Shown: positions 13,541 to 23,783 of the stretch, piece by piece
Layout: each line of letters starts with the position of its first letter
How positions within the stretch are numbered: the stretch's first letter is position 1
Source of the DNA: VXLM01 sp965242665
GTDB taxonomy: Bacteria; Chloroflexota; Dehalococcoidia; Lucifugimonadales; VXLM01
Reading direction: 5' to 3'
Assembly: GCA_965242665.1 (NCBI GenBank)
Contig: OZ251484.1
Location: forward strand, 310,001 to 374,000
DNA length: 64,000 nt
The notes under the pieces: generated by a model
The model's database searches: none
Told to the model about the DNA's origin: nothing
The model's input: only the letters and a program-made list of their open reading frames with translations
Made by a program: the position numbers and the translations under genes

Positions 13541-15934
13541 TTGCAGGAATTCGACGATCTGATACATGAAAACCAGACGCTGCGAAGCCGCTTGGGGAGG
13601 TTGAGCGATGTCAGCCTCCGCATCACGGAGAGCCTGGATCTGGATACCGTCCTGCAAGAGGTTGTGGACGGCGCGCGCACGCTGACGTCCGCGCAGTACG
13701 GAGCGTTGGCGGTGTTCGACGCTTTGGGGCGGGTGGAGAAATTCATTACGTCCGGCATTACGGAGGAAGCGCGGCAGCGGATGGGGAGCCTGCCCAAGGG
13801 GTTGGGGCTTCTCGGATACTTGAACGAGATACGCGAGCCGCTGCGCCTCTCCGACATCGCCGAGCACGAGCGGTCGGTCGGTTTCCCAAACAATCACCCT
13901 GCGATGAAGACCTTCCTTGGAGCGCCGGTGCGGCATCTTGGAGAGCCCGTCGGCAATATCTACCTTACGGAGAAGACTGGGAACGAGGAGTTTACGCCGG
14001 AGGACGAAGAGATTCTGGTGATGTTCGCGTCGCAGGCGGCCACGGCGATCGGCAACGCCGTTCGGTACCGAGACGAGCAGCGCGCACGGAGCGAGATAGA
14101 AATCGAGAGGCTGCGCCTGGACACTCTCGTCAACGAATCGCCGGTAGGCGTTCTGGTGGTCGATGCGGCGACGAGGAAGGTGGTGTCGGTCAACGAGGAG
14201 GCGGAGCGCATCATCGGCATCCCGTCCATCCCCGGCACCGACCTGGAGAAGTATCAGGATATAACGTTGTACCGCCGGAGGGACGGAGGAGAGTACACGA
14301 TGGAGGAGCGCCCTCTGACGCGCGCGCTCGATCACGGCGAGGCCGTGCGCGCGGAGGAGATCCTGCTGGACAATCCTCAGGGAGGGACGGTCACGACTCT
14401 CATCAGCGCGACGCCGATCCGCTCGGAGGACGGGAAGATTACGTCGGCGGTGGCAATCATCCAAGACCTAACCCCGCGCGAGGAGCTGGAGAGGCTGCGG
14501 AGCGAGTTCATCGGCATGGTGAGCCACGAACTGCGCTCGCCCCTGGCGGCCATCAAGGGATCGGCGTCTACCGTGCTCGATGCGACTACGCCGTTCGACG
14601 AGGCGGAGTCCCGCCAGTACTTCAGAATCATCAACCATCAGGCAGACCGGATGCAGCATCTGATAAGCAGTCTGCTCGATATAACCCGGATCGAGGCAGG
14701 GGTGCTATCCATCAGTCCGGAGAGCGCGAGGCCGTTGGAACTCGTGGACGAGGGGAAGAATACGTTCTTGAGGAGCATGGGTCGGCATAACATTGAGGTC
14801 GATGTCCCGGGGAACCTGCCGAATGTCACTGCGGATATTCGGCGGATTGCACAGGTGTTGAACAACCTCCTTACCAATGCGGCCAAGTATTCGCCGAGTT
14901 CGTCTCCCATCATCATCGCGGCGGCGCAGGATCCGAACAGGCCGGCCATAATCTTTTCTGTCATCGACGATGGGACGGGGATACGAGAGGATCAACTGCC
15001 TCATCTGTTCAAGAAGTTCTCGCGGGCCGACGAAGGGTCAGAACGCGCTGCGGGAGACGGCCTTGGACTGGCCATATGCAAGGGAATCGTCGAGGCGCAC
15101 GAGGGCCGCATATGGGCGGAGAGCGATGGGGAGGGACACGGCGCGCAATTCAGCTTTACCCTGCCCATAGCGGAGGAAGCGGACGTCTCGAACGAGCCTG
15201 ACTTTGGGCAAAAGAACGACGCGCGGATAGCAAAAGTCGGGGAACGAACGCGAATCCTCACCGTGGACGACGAACCTCGAACCTTGAGGAACCTACGAAA
15301 TGTCCTCACGGGCGCAGGGTACATACAGCTGGGGACCGGCGATCCGGATGAGGCGATGCAGATGGTGAACCTGGAGGCTCCGCACATCATCTTGTTGGAC
15401 CTGATATTGCCGGGTTCGCATGGGTTCGACTTGATGAAGCGCATCCGCGAGGTGTCCAACGCGCCGATCATCTTCTTGTCGGCTCACAACGCCGAGGAGG
15501 ACATCGTAAAGGCCTTTCAGATCGGAGCGGACGATTACGTGGTCAAGCCCTTTTCTCCGGCGGAGTTGCTGGCGAGAATCGAGGCGACCCTGCGGAAGCG
15601 CGCGGCACAAGGCCAAGTCGCCATGTTGAGGCCTTATCAGAGGCTGGACTTGAGGATCGACTACGCGCGCCGCCTTGTGACGATGTCCGAGCGCAAGGTG
15701 CATATGACCGCGACCGAGTACAAGCTGCTTCTCGAATTGTCTACCAGTCACGGGAGCGCAGTGTCAAACGAGGATCTGCTGCTTCGGATATGGGGGCAGT
15801 CGGAGGAATCCGGCAAATCGACTCTGGTACGCTCGTACATAAAGAGGCTGCGGGGCAAGCTCGGGGACGATACGAACAATCCCAAGTATATCTTCACGGA
15901 GCCTCAAGTCGGCTACCGAATGCCTGCGGCATAG
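13541..15934 (+). CDS. one-piece two-component protein: GAF-PAS-histidine kinase-receiver-wHTH
   Basis: 797 residues with a TTG start 8 nt after AGGAGG. Domain order: coiled N-terminus, GAF (about 25-180), PAS (about 195-315), HisKA with phospho-His in MVSHELRSPL (about 329), HATPase with N box NLLTNAAKYS and G boxes DDGTGI and GDGLGLAI, then a receiver (RILTVDDEP, phospho-Asp in LLDLILPG near 619, Lys in VVKPF). An OmpR-type winged helix (from about 700) ends YIFTEPQVGYRMP. No membrane helices, so it is a cytoplasmic sensor that phosphorylates its own DNA-binding domain. Such complete kinase-to-DNA fusions are uncommon. It is divergent from the secreted cassette, which is a possible target by position. 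Confidence 0.9.
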   Translation: MQEFDDLIHENQTLRSRLGRLSDVSLRITESLDLDTVLQEVVDGARTLTSAQYGALAVFDALGRVEKFITSGITEEARQRMGSLPKGLGLLGYLNEIREPLRLSDIAEHERSVGFPNNHPAMKTFLGAPVRHLGEPVGNIYLTEKTGNEEFTPEDEEILVMFASQAATAIGNAVRYRDEQRARSEIEIERLRLDTLVNESPVGVLVVDAATRKVVSVNEEAERIIGIPSIPGTDLEKYQDITLYRRRDGGEYTMEERPLTRALDHGEAVRAEEILLDNPQGGTVTTLISATPIRSEDGKITSAVAIIQDLTPREELERLRSEFIGMVSHELRSPLAAIKGSASTVLDATTPFDEAESRQYFRIINHQADRMQHLISSLLDITRIEAGVLSISPESARPLELVDEGKNTFLRSMGRHNIEVDVPGNLPNVTADIRRIAQVLNNLLTNAAKYSPSSSPIIIAAAQDPNRPAIIFSVIDDGTGIREDQLPHLFKKFSRADEGSERAAGDGLGLAICKGIVEAHEGRIWAESDGEGHGAQFSFTLPIAEEADVSNEPDFGQKNDARIAKVGERTRILTVDDEPRTLRNLRNVLTGAGYIQLGTGDPDEAMQMVNLEAPHIILLDLILPGSHGFDLMKRIREVSNAPIIFLSAHNAEEDIVKAFQIGADDYVVKPFSPAELLARIEATLRKRAAQGQVAMLRPYQRLDLRIDYARRLVTMSERKVHMTATEYKLLLELSTSHGSAVSNEDLLLRIWGQSEESGKSTLVRSYIKRLRGKLGDDTNNPKYIFTEPQVGYRMPAA

Positions 15935-15962
15935 CCGGCGGAACCGCGCGAGCGTCTCAACA

Positions 15963-16874
15963 TCACTCGCTGTCTGCGGTCTCCTCGTCATCGAGCCGCT
16001 TTCCGACCTCGCGGAGAAATTCTTCCATATTCTCTGGGAGAGCGACTTCTTCGGTCGAGTCGTCTGGGGTCTGCGGCAGGTTCGATTCGTCGTAGTCTTG
16101 TTCCATCCGCACGATGTGCTTGCGGACGTCGTCGTTTCCGGCGAGCGCACGCTCGATTTGGTCGTACTGCCGCTGGCCGCGCGTCTTGTCCGCGAGGAAG
16201 CGGGGCAAGTCGTACATCTCGCACAACGCGTCTAGGAGGCGCGCGGACGCCATGTAGTCCTCGTCGAGCTGAACATAGTGGGGCAGGTGAGCCATGAGGC
16301 TGGACGATTCGATGCCCGCGTCGGCCAGTCCATCGCTAATGAGGTTGACGATGCTCGTTGGCCCTTGGTAGGTGCTGCGGCTTGGCGATACGATTCCGGT
16401 AAGCCGATCGAGATGCTCATCGGGCAGAGTGGCGGTGATCTTGATCGGGCGAGTATGGGGCACTTGATCGTACATGCCGCCTATGCGGCAGTATTCGACG
16501 ACGTCGAAATGCTTGACCAGATCGACGATGGCCTCACAGTATTCCTCACCGTTCATGTGCGGTTCGCGCAGGTGAAGGAAGAGGAAGTCTCGCCCCGTGC
16601 CGGCATCGCGGGCATAGGCAACGGTCGTGTTGGGGATGCTCATGGAACGGACGCCGCCTGTCCATGTCATGACGGGGCGCTCGCGAGTGAAGTCGAGGAA
16701 TTTGCCCGGTCGGGCGAGCCGCCCAAGCTCCGCAGCCTTCATGTGGCGCTCGACGATCCCCAGCGCCAGGGCGCCGGCGCTTCCCACATCCACCCATGGT
16801 CGCAGCATGGCGACGGCGACGGCGTCATGCAACTCGGGCAGCGGTTCGACAACTTCGAAAAGACCTAGCCTCAT
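15963..16874 (-). CDS. PAC2 family protein
   Basis: 303 residues. Features of the PAC2 (proteasome assembly chaperone-like) family are seen: PVMTWTGGVRSMSIPNT in the first third, RDFLFLHLREPHMNG, a VEYCRIGGMYDQVPHTRP loop, and GPTSIVNLI. A long acidic, Glu/Asp-rich tail follows. Prokaryotic PAC2 proteins form oligomers of unknown role and are often annotated as ATP-grasp-like. It is convergent with the kinase gene (28-bp gap). The tail after residue 250 is likely disordered. Confidence 0.8.
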   Translation of the reverse strand: MRLGLFEVVEPLPELHDAVAVAMLRPWVDVGSAGALALGIVERHMKAAELGRLARPGKFLDFTRERPVMTWTGGVRSMSIPNTTVAYARDAGTGRDFLFLHLREPHMNGEEYCEAIVDLVKHFDVVEYCRIGGMYDQVPHTRPIKITATLPDEHLDRLTGIVSPSRSTYQGPTSIVNLISDGLADAGIESSSLMAHLPHYVQLDEDYMASARLLDALCEMYDLPRFLADKTRGQRQYDQIERALAGNDDVRKHIVRMEQDYDESNLPQTPDDSTEEVALPENMEEFLREVGKRLDDEETADSE

Positions 16875-17060
16875 GCAGATATAGTGTCATACCGCGGCGG
16901 AATCTTCAAACCCCGAATTCAAGCGCGCATATCCTATCCCAGATCGGGCGTATGTACACAGTCCTCGTGAATCACTCGGCGGCGTCGAAACCATGAGTAG
17001 ACCAGCATAGCCGCTGTGGTACGATAAGAATCCTGATCCTTGGGGAGACCCGATTCGAGC

Positions 17061-18857
17061 ATGAATCCAGAGGGCTGGACACCGACCCCGCAAGCGGCTT
17101 TCGGAGTGGCGGCTATGGCCAAAGGACTAGACAACGGCAGGAGTCGGCGAGGATCCGTCCGCATCGAAACCATGGTTGGGCGCGCCGTGCGATTTCGGCC
17201 TGATCGCTTCACCTTGTTCTTGGCGGCCATCGCCGTTCTCGGTGCAGCCCTAATCTTCCTGCGGATCGCCAACGGAGTGGGGGTGATGGGGGATTCGGGG
17301 CCGTACCTTTCGATGGCGCGCAAGCTTACCGCGGGAGAAGGGTGGCTCCTGTGGCCGGGCGTCTACAATGCGTCATGGCCGCCGGCATATCCTACGCTAT
17401 TGGCGCTGGCAAGCGGCTGGGTGTTCGACCCGCGCGGCGTCGCAGGGCCGCTCAATGCGGCCGCATTCGGACTGACCATCTTCATCGCCGGACATTGGCT
17501 TCGGCAAAGAGTCCAATCCCGCCTCCTTGCGGCGCTCGGTTGTCTCGCCATTCTCGTGTCCATTCCCGTAGTATGGGCGGCGTCATGGGTATGGAGCGAA
17601 GCGATCTTCATCCTAATCACGACTCTAGCGTTGTTTCACGGTGACAAGCATCTGAAATCGGGCAAACGCTCAGCGCTCGTCTGGGCTGCGGTGTTCACTT
17701 CGTTGGCCTGTCTAACTAGATACTCAGGGGGCGCCGTGGTCTTGGGGTTCGTCCCGCTGCTCGTTCTTCATCGCGGGACGGACTCAGTGGAAAAGGCGCG
17801 GCGCATCGGCCTGTATCTGGCTATTTCGATTGCCCCGATATGCCTATACATGCTACGGAATGTTCTGTCGACGGGGACGTTGACTGGATCGAGAACATCG
17901 TCGAACGACGGTCTCCTGGTCAACATCCAGAGAACGATCGACACGTTGGAGGGGTGGAACCCTCTAGTGAAGGACTATCTTCCGTCATTCATAAGCACAG
18001 AGGCGACTCTCTTCGTTGCGCTGGCGGGGGTTGCGGCGGCGGGTTACAGCGTCTTGCGTTGGCGGAGAGACCGGGACGGGCATGATGGGGACAGGTCTCT
18101 AGCAGTGGCCGGATCGTTCGTCCCTGCGTATATTGCATTCATGGTTGCGGCTGCTACAGTCAGCGAACTGGCACTCAATCAATTGGATTCTCGGCTTCTC
18201 TCTCCGGTATATGTTCCATTGGCACTTGCGGTCGTGTTCGGCATAGACAATATGCCAAGATACTGCGGTGATCTATCGGCTTGGATGAGATCGAGGAATT
18301 TGCCAATATATCGGTATATCAGTTGGATACTATCGAGACGAATCATCACCGCAGTCTTGGCGACTCCGTTCTTGTTCTGCATCGTCTACGCTGGTTATAT
18401 CACTGCGCGGGACACGTATACTGCGCTCATCTATCCTTCTCATGGATGGAACGCTATCGGATGGAATGCACGCAATATCAGAATTCCTGCGTCATCATCC
18501 GTAGATGATTATATCAGAAGCCTCGTAGGAGATGATGAGCCTATCGTCCGATCCACTTTCGACATATATCTCGATGAAGACATGCTCATCTACAGAAGGG
18601 ACATGTGCAGTGTGGAAGACTCGAGCGCGCGCTTCTTTCTGCATGTGACTCCAGTGAATGCAGTCGATTTACCGGGAATTCGCAAGCAGTATGGGTTCGA
18701 CAATTTCGATTTCGAGTTCGATAGGCAAGGCGCAGTATTGAACGGTGAATGTTTGGCGGCAGCTCCGCTGCCCGGATACGACATTGCGTACATCACGACT
18801 GGACAGTACGGCGGCGGCCAACGCGAATGGGAGGTGCGGTTTCGCCTCGATGAGTAG
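17061..18857 (+). CDS. polytopic membrane glycosyltransferase-like protein (GT39-like) with C-terminal FLHVTP domain, paralog 1
   Basis: About 598 residues; a TTG at 17040 or later ATGs are alternative starts. Following an RFRPDRFTLFL entry, the protein has roughly ten membrane helices with an early acidic residue after helix 1 (GVMGDSGPYLSMARKL) and WPPAYPTLLALASG, the layout of ArnT/PMT-type lipid-linked sugar transferases. The last 100 residues (18552-18854) form a soluble domain with two Cys, containing FFLHVTP, QYGFDNFDFEF and YDIAYITTGQ. The same domain ends the genes at 21057 and 55312. Substrate unknown. Close paralog at 21057. Confidence 0.7.
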   Translation: MNPEGWTPTPQAAFGVAAMAKGLDNGRSRRGSVRIETMVGRAVRFRPDRFTLFLAAIAVLGAALIFLRIANGVGVMGDSGPYLSMARKLTAGEGWLLWPGVYNASWPPAYPTLLALASGWVFDPRGVAGPLNAAAFGLTIFIAGHWLRQRVQSRLLAALGCLAILVSIPVVWAASWVWSEAIFILITTLALFHGDKHLKSGKRSALVWAAVFTSLACLTRYSGGAVVLGFVPLLVLHRGTDSVEKARRIGLYLAISIAPICLYMLRNVLSTGTLTGSRTSSNDGLLVNIQRTIDTLEGWNPLVKDYLPSFISTEATLFVALAGVAAAGYSVLRWRRDRDGHDGDRSLAVAGSFVPAYIAFMVAAATVSELALNQLDSRLLSPVYVPLALAVVFGIDNMPRYCGDLSAWMRSRNLPIYRYISWILSRRIITAVLATPFLFCIVYAGYITARDTYTALIYPSHGWNAIGWNARNIRIPASSSVDDYIRSLVGDDEPIVRSTFDIYLDEDMLIYRRDMCSVEDSSARFFLHVTPVNAVDLPGIRKQYGFDNFDFEFDRQGAVLNGECLAAAPLPGYDIAYITTGQYGGGQREWEVRFRLDE

Positions 18858-18880
18858 CTGCATTCGGGGCCTGGGCGGTA

Positions 18881-19654
18881 TCAGACGTAGCTGCTTTGGG
18901 CGCCGTCGGCGACGATGCAGGCGCCTGTGATTAGGCTGGCGCGCTCCGATGCGAGGAAGGCCGCGAGGTCTCCGATGGGTTCTGGCCAACCGAACTTGCC
19001 GAGGGGCAGATTTCGGTCGATGAATTCCTCGACGACGTCGGGCGGGTTGTCGTTTTGGAAGCGCTCCCATGAGCCTCCTTCGTGGAGTATCGAACCTGGA
19101 GCGATGCTGTTTACGAGGATGCCGTCGGTCACGAGTGTTCGCGCAGCGTGCTTCGTGGCGGCGATGAGGGCGGCTTTTGCGGTCATGTAGCCGAAGCCGC
19201 CGCCGTATTCGCGCCCGTAGATCGAAGCGATGTTGATGATGCGGCCCCATTTCCGCGCGCGCATGTGGGGAATCACGAGGCGCATCAGCTCGTAGCCGCC
19301 GAACAAGTTCAGATCGAATACTGCTCGGAGGTCGTCCACGGAGAGGTCGGGCGGGTTGGCGCGCACGAGGCTGCCGCCGACGTTGTTGACCAAGATGTCG
19401 ACATCGTCCAGCTGGTCGACCACTTGTTCGTGGAGAGACCTGGCCTGGCTCGTGTCGGACACATCTGCGACGACTCCGACTGCGCGGACTTGCAGTCCGC
19501 GGAGTTCGGCCACGGCTCGTTCGAGGGTGTCTTTCGAGCGTCCGCAAATGGCGACGTTCACTCCTTCCCGCGCCAGGGACAACGCGCAGTGCTTGCCTAA
19601 CCCCCTGCTTCCGCCAGTAACGAGCGCGGTCTTGCCAGCGATGCCAAGGTCCAT
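18881..19654 (-). CDS. SDR family oxidoreductase
   Basis: 257 residues from ATG 19654 (a GTG one codon earlier is possible), with AGGAG upstream. NAD(P)-binding motif TGGSRGLG near residue 12, NNVGG near 92, and the catalytic Ser-Tyr-Lys set in IINIASIYG and GYMTAKAAL. It ends with a typical ITGACIVADG C-terminal motif. A classical short-chain dehydrogenase, most like 3-oxoacyl-ACP/gluconate dehydrogenase types; the substrate cannot be told. It is convergent with the membrane protein and stands alone. Confidence 0.88.
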   Translation of the reverse strand: MDLGIAGKTALVTGGSRGLGKHCALSLAREGVNVAICGRSKDTLERAVAELRGLQVRAVGVVADVSDTSQARSLHEQVVDQLDDVDILVNNVGGSLVRANPPDLSVDDLRAVFDLNLFGGYELMRLVIPHMRARKWGRIINIASIYGREYGGGFGYMTAKAALIAATKHAARTLVTDGILVNSIAPGSILHEGGSWERFQNDNPPDVVEEFIDRNLPLGKFGWPEPIGDLAAFLASERASLITGACIVADGAQSSYV

Positions 19655-19849
19655 CACGAATACTCCTGAAGATGCTGTGGAACACCCGGGGCGTTTCCAA
19701 TGTACAGTATAGCAGGCCAGGGCGGGGTCTGGGGATCCCGCCGACGATTGGGTTTCGTTCGATTATTGGCATGACGGTTCGGGGACGGCGACTCCAGGCG
19801 GTACGTCGAATCCGCGGCGGACTGGGGGGAATTCGTGCAGGGAGGAGAG

Positions 19850-20215
19850 ATTCCCGCCTTCGCGGGAATGACGTGGGTGGGTATGGGAATGACGTGGGTG
19901 GGTATGGGAATGACGTGGGTGGGTATGGGAATGACGTGGGTGGGTATGGGAATGACGTGGGTGGGTATGGGAATGACGTGGGTGGGTATGGGAATGACGT
20001 GGGTGGGTATGGGAATGACGTGGGTGGGTATGGGAATGACGTGGGTGGGTATGGGAATGACGTGGGTGGGTATGGGAATGACGCGGGTGGGTGCGGGAAT
20101 GACGTGGGAGGGTATGGGAATGACGCGGGTGGGTGCGGGAATGACGTGGGAGGGTATGGGAATGACGCGGGTGGGTGCGGGAATGACGCGGGTGGGGTAT
20201 GGGAATGACGCGGGG
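19850..20215. repeat. 21-bp satellite array headed by a palindromic dispersed repeat
   Basis: It begins with a palindrome of the ATTCCCGC...GCGGGAAT type (19850-19869). It continues as 16 tandem 21-bp units from 19864 (GGGAATGACGTGGGTGGGTAT and variants). The first ten units are essentially identical; the last six alternate GACGCGGGTGGGTGC and GACGTGGGAGGGTAT types. All frames are open, so long low-complexity open frames here are artefacts. It lies within a 1.4-kb gene-free gap (19655-21056). Confidence 0.95.
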
Positions 20216-20579
20216 GGCTGCGCGGTTCTGCTCTCCCAATGCCGCAACAATAGGACGCGAGTTCCTCGTGCGCGCGGGCGCACGCGAATTAGGGTACGCG
20301 CGCACACGAGTTTCTGCCGGATTTTGTTGGATTCTGTCGGATTTTGCAGACGGCGGGAGGAGCGACGACGATCCGTGAGTGTGGTCATGCGGAGGGCCGG
20401 CGGGCGAGGTGGTTGGGGGTTGGTGTGCTTCGCGCATGGGGGAATCTCCTTGGGTTGTGGTTTCGACGGAGTCGTCATAGGTTCAGAGTAGTACGCAGGT
20501 TCTGTTTTGTCAAATGCGGGCCGGTTGGTTCGATGTGTCTGTGCAGGTATGGGTATGCGTGCGGGTCGGACGGGGGGAG

Positions 20580-20816
20580 ATTCCCGCCTTCGCGGGAATG
20601 ACGTGGGTGGGTACGGGGATGACGTAGACGGGGGGAATGACGGGGGTAGGTATGGGAACGACGTGGGTGAGTGCGGGGATGACGTAGACAGGAAGGAATG
20701 ACGGAGGGGGCGGGGATGACGCGGACGGGGGGATTCCCGCCTGCGCGGGAATGACTCTCCTTCTCCGTGTCCATCCCCACAAGCATCTGGGGGATTCCCG
20801 CCTGCGCGGGAATGAC
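20580..20816. repeat. cluster of dispersed palindromic repeats with degenerate satellite
   Basis: Three copies of the ATTCCCGCCTKCGCGGGAAT palindrome at 20580-20599, 20733-20752 and 20794-20813 are joined by degenerate GGGGATGACGTAGACGGG units. The same element recurs at 27614, 27785 and seven times at 48381-48800. The stretch 20216-20579 and the sequence 20817-21056 hold no gene I can support. Confidence 0.9.
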
Positions 20817-21056
20817 GTAGACAGGGGGGATGACGAGGGGAGCTATGCCAATAGGAGTCAACGGAACCGGCGATTCCATGTGTACACCATCGACGGTGTG
20901 ATGTGGTAGGGTTCTTGCTGCAAGGCGGCGACGGACTGAAGAACGAATGCAGGGAGCGCCGCGCCAAAGGCCTTTCGCTAGATTTCGGATTACAGATCAT
21001 TGGACAATCGACCGATCGACGGCGGATATCGGCATGGATCCGCCGGTGACAGACTA

Positions 21057-22775
21057 ATGCAACACATCTCGACCATAGTCCGGAGAGCAGCTGGATTCCG
21101 GCCCGATCGCTTCACCTTGCTCTTGGCAGCCTTCGCGGTATTGGGAGCAGTTCTCGTCCTGTTGCGCGTCTACAACGGAGTTGGAGTAGTCGGAGACGGG
21201 AAGAATTATATTCGGATGGCGGGCAAACTCCTAACGGCAGAGAATTGGCTGCTGTGGGACAGGAATTTCAATGCGAATTGGCCTCCTGCATATCCGACGA
21301 TGCTCGCTCTTGCCAGCGGGTTCACATTCGATCTCCGCAGCGTAGTAGGCCCACTCAATGCGGCGGCCTTTGGGATGACCATCTTCATAGCTGGCCACTG
21401 GCTTCGGTATCGCATCCAATCCCTCTTCCTCGCAGTGGTCGGCGCGCTGGCCGTTCTCGTATCCATCCCCGTAGTGTGGATTGCGTCGTATGCTTTTAGC
21501 GAAGGAACTTTCATCTTGCTGACGACGCTGGCGTTGTTTCAAGGCGACAGGTACTTGCAGTCGGGGAAGACATCATCGTTGATTTGGTCCGCGGTGTTCA
21601 CCGCCTTGGCCTTTCTCACACGCTACGCCGGCGTTGCCGTAATCATGGCTCTCGTGCCGCTGTTCCTCCTACAGCGCACGGAATCTCTCTCGGAGAAGGC
21701 GAGGCGCGTCGGCTTGTACATCGCCATATCCATCGCGCCGACCGGCCTGTACATGCTCCGCAACTTCCTCCTCTTAGACGCATTGACAGGCTCCAGAGAA
21801 CCATCGAGCTATTCGGTTCCATTCAACGCACAACGCGCGCTCGAAACGATAACTGGTTGGAACCCGTTGGCCATGGACTACCTTCCGTCCATTGTGAGAA
21901 CGCCCGAAGCGACATTTGCGGTCCTGCTTGCACTCGCCGCCGTGGTAGGGTACGGCGTCATACGATGGGCGCATAATGCGAACGATACGCATGAGAATAG
22001 CTTCTTGCCGGTAGTTGGGTCTTTCACATTCGTCTACCTCGCATTCATGGTTGCGAGTACGACGGTGAACAACTCCGACAGTAGCTTCTTGGATTCCCGA
22101 CTTCTCTCTCCAATGTACGTCCCATTGGCTCTTGCAATCGTGTGCGCGATAGAGAAGTTCCCCCAGTACTGGGGTGAACTCATGAGCGTACATTGGGTTG
22201 CGCGTCTCGCCCGGATTTCAGAACCTAAATTCTGGGGAGGAGGGGGTAGAAGAGCTAGCACGCTTGTCGTCCGCGTATTGGCGGGTTTGCTGCTCCTCTG
22301 CGTAGGCTATGCCGGGTATATCACCACCCGCGATACTTGGACAGCCGTCGTCACCCCTGCCTACGGCTGGAATTCCTACGGATGGAACGCTGAAAACATG
22401 AAGATCGATGCCTCATCAGTGGACGATTATCTTAGGGATTTCGCGGGAGACGCGGAACCTATCGTCCGATCAAGATTCGATCTATACCTCACGGAAGAGA
22501 TGCTCATCTACGTTCGAGAGACGTGCAGCGAGGAGGACGAGATACCTCGCATCTTCCTCCATGTGACGCCGGTCGATAGGACCAATCTCCCTGGAATTCG
22601 CAAGCAGTATGGGAACGAAAACTTCGATTTCCACTTCGATAACCAGGGCGTCATATTGGGCGGCAAATGCTTGGCGGCAGCGCCGCTGCCCAAATACGAC
22701 ATCTTGTATATCAGTACTGGACAACACACCGGCGACCATAGGCATTGGTGGGTGACGTTCGATCTGGACGAGTAG
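21057..22775 (+). CDS. polytopic membrane glycosyltransferase-like protein with C-terminal FLHVTP domain, paralog 2
   Basis: About 572 residues from ATG 21057; a TTG at 21000 extends it by 19 residues. It aligns along its whole length with the protein at 17061: FRPDRFTLLLA, GVVGDGKNYIRMAGKLL, NWPPAYPTMLALASG, NAAAFGMTIFIAGHWLR, and a similar series of membrane helices. The C-terminal 100 residues (22470-22772) carry IFLHVTP, RKQYGNENFDFHF, a second Cys and YDILYISTGQ. The two paralogs flank an SDR gene and a satellite gap, so the duplication is not a simple tandem one. Predicted lipid-linked sugar transferase; substrate unknown. Confidence 0.7.
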   Translation: MQHISTIVRRAAGFRPDRFTLLLAAFAVLGAVLVLLRVYNGVGVVGDGKNYIRMAGKLLTAENWLLWDRNFNANWPPAYPTMLALASGFTFDLRSVVGPLNAAAFGMTIFIAGHWLRYRIQSLFLAVVGALAVLVSIPVVWIASYAFSEGTFILLTTLALFQGDRYLQSGKTSSLIWSAVFTALAFLTRYAGVAVIMALVPLFLLQRTESLSEKARRVGLYIAISIAPTGLYMLRNFLLLDALTGSREPSSYSVPFNAQRALETITGWNPLAMDYLPSIVRTPEATFAVLLALAAVVGYGVIRWAHNANDTHENSFLPVVGSFTFVYLAFMVASTTVNNSDSSFLDSRLLSPMYVPLALAIVCAIEKFPQYWGELMSVHWVARLARISEPKFWGGGGRRASTLVVRVLAGLLLLCVGYAGYITTRDTWTAVVTPAYGWNSYGWNAENMKIDASSVDDYLRDFAGDAEPIVRSRFDLYLTEEMLIYVRETCSEEDEIPRIFLHVTPVDRTNLPGIRKQYGNENFDFHFDNQGVILGGKCLAAAPLPKYDILYISTGQHTGDHRHWWVTFDLDE

Positions 22776-22830
22776 CCGCTTCGTCGAGCGGCTCTGGGCG
22801 ACGGCGCGGAGCGAGGCAGTCCGAACGCGG

Positions 22831-23637
22831 TCAAGACGCCGTGCGCACTCCGCCGGTCAATCCGCCGTCGACGACCAGGGCTGCGCCCGTGACGTATTTG
22901 GCTTCGTCCGAGGCGAGGTAGAGTGCGGCGTGTGCGACGTCCCATGACTCGCCTTGCTTTCCGATGGGGATCATGGCGTCGCGTCTGTGCATCATCTCTT
23001 CGACGTCGCCGCCCCATGCTTGGGTCAGGGAGGCCTCGACGAAGGGGGTGCGCATCATCCCTGGAAGGACGGCGTTGCAGCGGACGCCTTGTGCGGCGAA
23101 TTCGATGGCGATTTCGCGGGTGAGGGCGACCATGCCGAGTTTCGACGCGCCGTATGCGCCCGACAAGGCAGGGAGGGTGCGGATGCCGTTGATGGAGGAT
23201 ATGTTGACGATGGCGCCGCCGCCGCGCTCGATCATGCGGGGGACGACCGCGCGGCACATGAGGAAGACGCTCTTGAGATTGACGTCGAGCGTGCGGTCCC
23301 AGTCGTCTTCGGTGATTTCGAGGATGCCGCCGGGAATCTCGATTCCCACGTTGTTGTGCAGGATGTCGATTCCGCCGTATTCGCGGATGCACTCTTGGGC
23401 GATGCGTTCGCAGTCGGGTGCGCTGCTGACGTCGGCCTGCGATGTGAAGCAGGTTCCCCCTTCTTGTTCGATGATGCGGCGCGTCTCTTCGGCGGCGTCG
23501 CGGTTGGAATCAACGAGCATTACGCGCGCGCCTTCACGGGCGAAGAGGATGGCCGCGGCCTTGCCGTTGCCGATGCCGGCTCCGACCGACCCTGCTCCTG
23601 TTACTATCGCTGCCTTGTCTATGATGCGGTTTCCCAT
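22831..23637 (-). CDS. SDR family oxidoreductase
   Basis: 268 residues from ATG 23637 (MGNRIIDK); GGAGGAG lies 12 nt upstream and in-frame starts at 23658 and 23679 are possible. The cofactor motif is extended: TGAGSVGAGIGNGKA instead of the usual TGxxxGxG. NNVG, NISSING with the catalytic Ser, and GAYGASKLG with Tyr and Lys are present. The C-terminal VTGAALVVDGG is typical. Probably an NAD(P)-dependent alcohol or sugar dehydrogenase. It is divergent from the ureohydrolase-like gene. Confidence 0.87.
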   Translation of the reverse strand: MGNRIIDKAAIVTGAGSVGAGIGNGKAAAILFAREGARVMLVDSNRDAAEETRRIIEQEGGTCFTSQADVSSAPDCERIAQECIREYGGIDILHNNVGIEIPGGILEITEDDWDRTLDVNLKSVFLMCRAVVPRMIERGGGAIVNISSINGIRTLPALSGAYGASKLGMVALTREIAIEFAAQGVRCNAVLPGMMRTPFVEASLTQAWGGDVEEMMHRRDAMIPIGKQGESWDVAHAALYLASDEAKYVTGAALVVDGGLTGGVRTAS

Positions 23638-23783
23638 CGATGCGCGTTTCTCCTCCATAGGTTTGGTCGCCGAGTACATGATACCATCACGGGGGACAAC
23701 GCGGGCGGTTCGCTCCCCTACCCGCGCGCATCTCTGACGACGGATAATCACTCGACATCCCCAATACGAGGAGAGAGGCAACG

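Noticed and set aside
13376..14464. Minus-strand open frame antisense to the sensor kinase
   Set aside because: It has Arg/His-rich shadow composition and covers GAF and PAS coding sequence.
19654..21000. Long minus-strand open frame (about 448 codons) with HVIPIPT repeats
   Set aside because: It is a translation of the 21-bp satellite and palindromic repeats, with no ribosome site or non-repeat domain, and it overlaps gene starts on the other strand.
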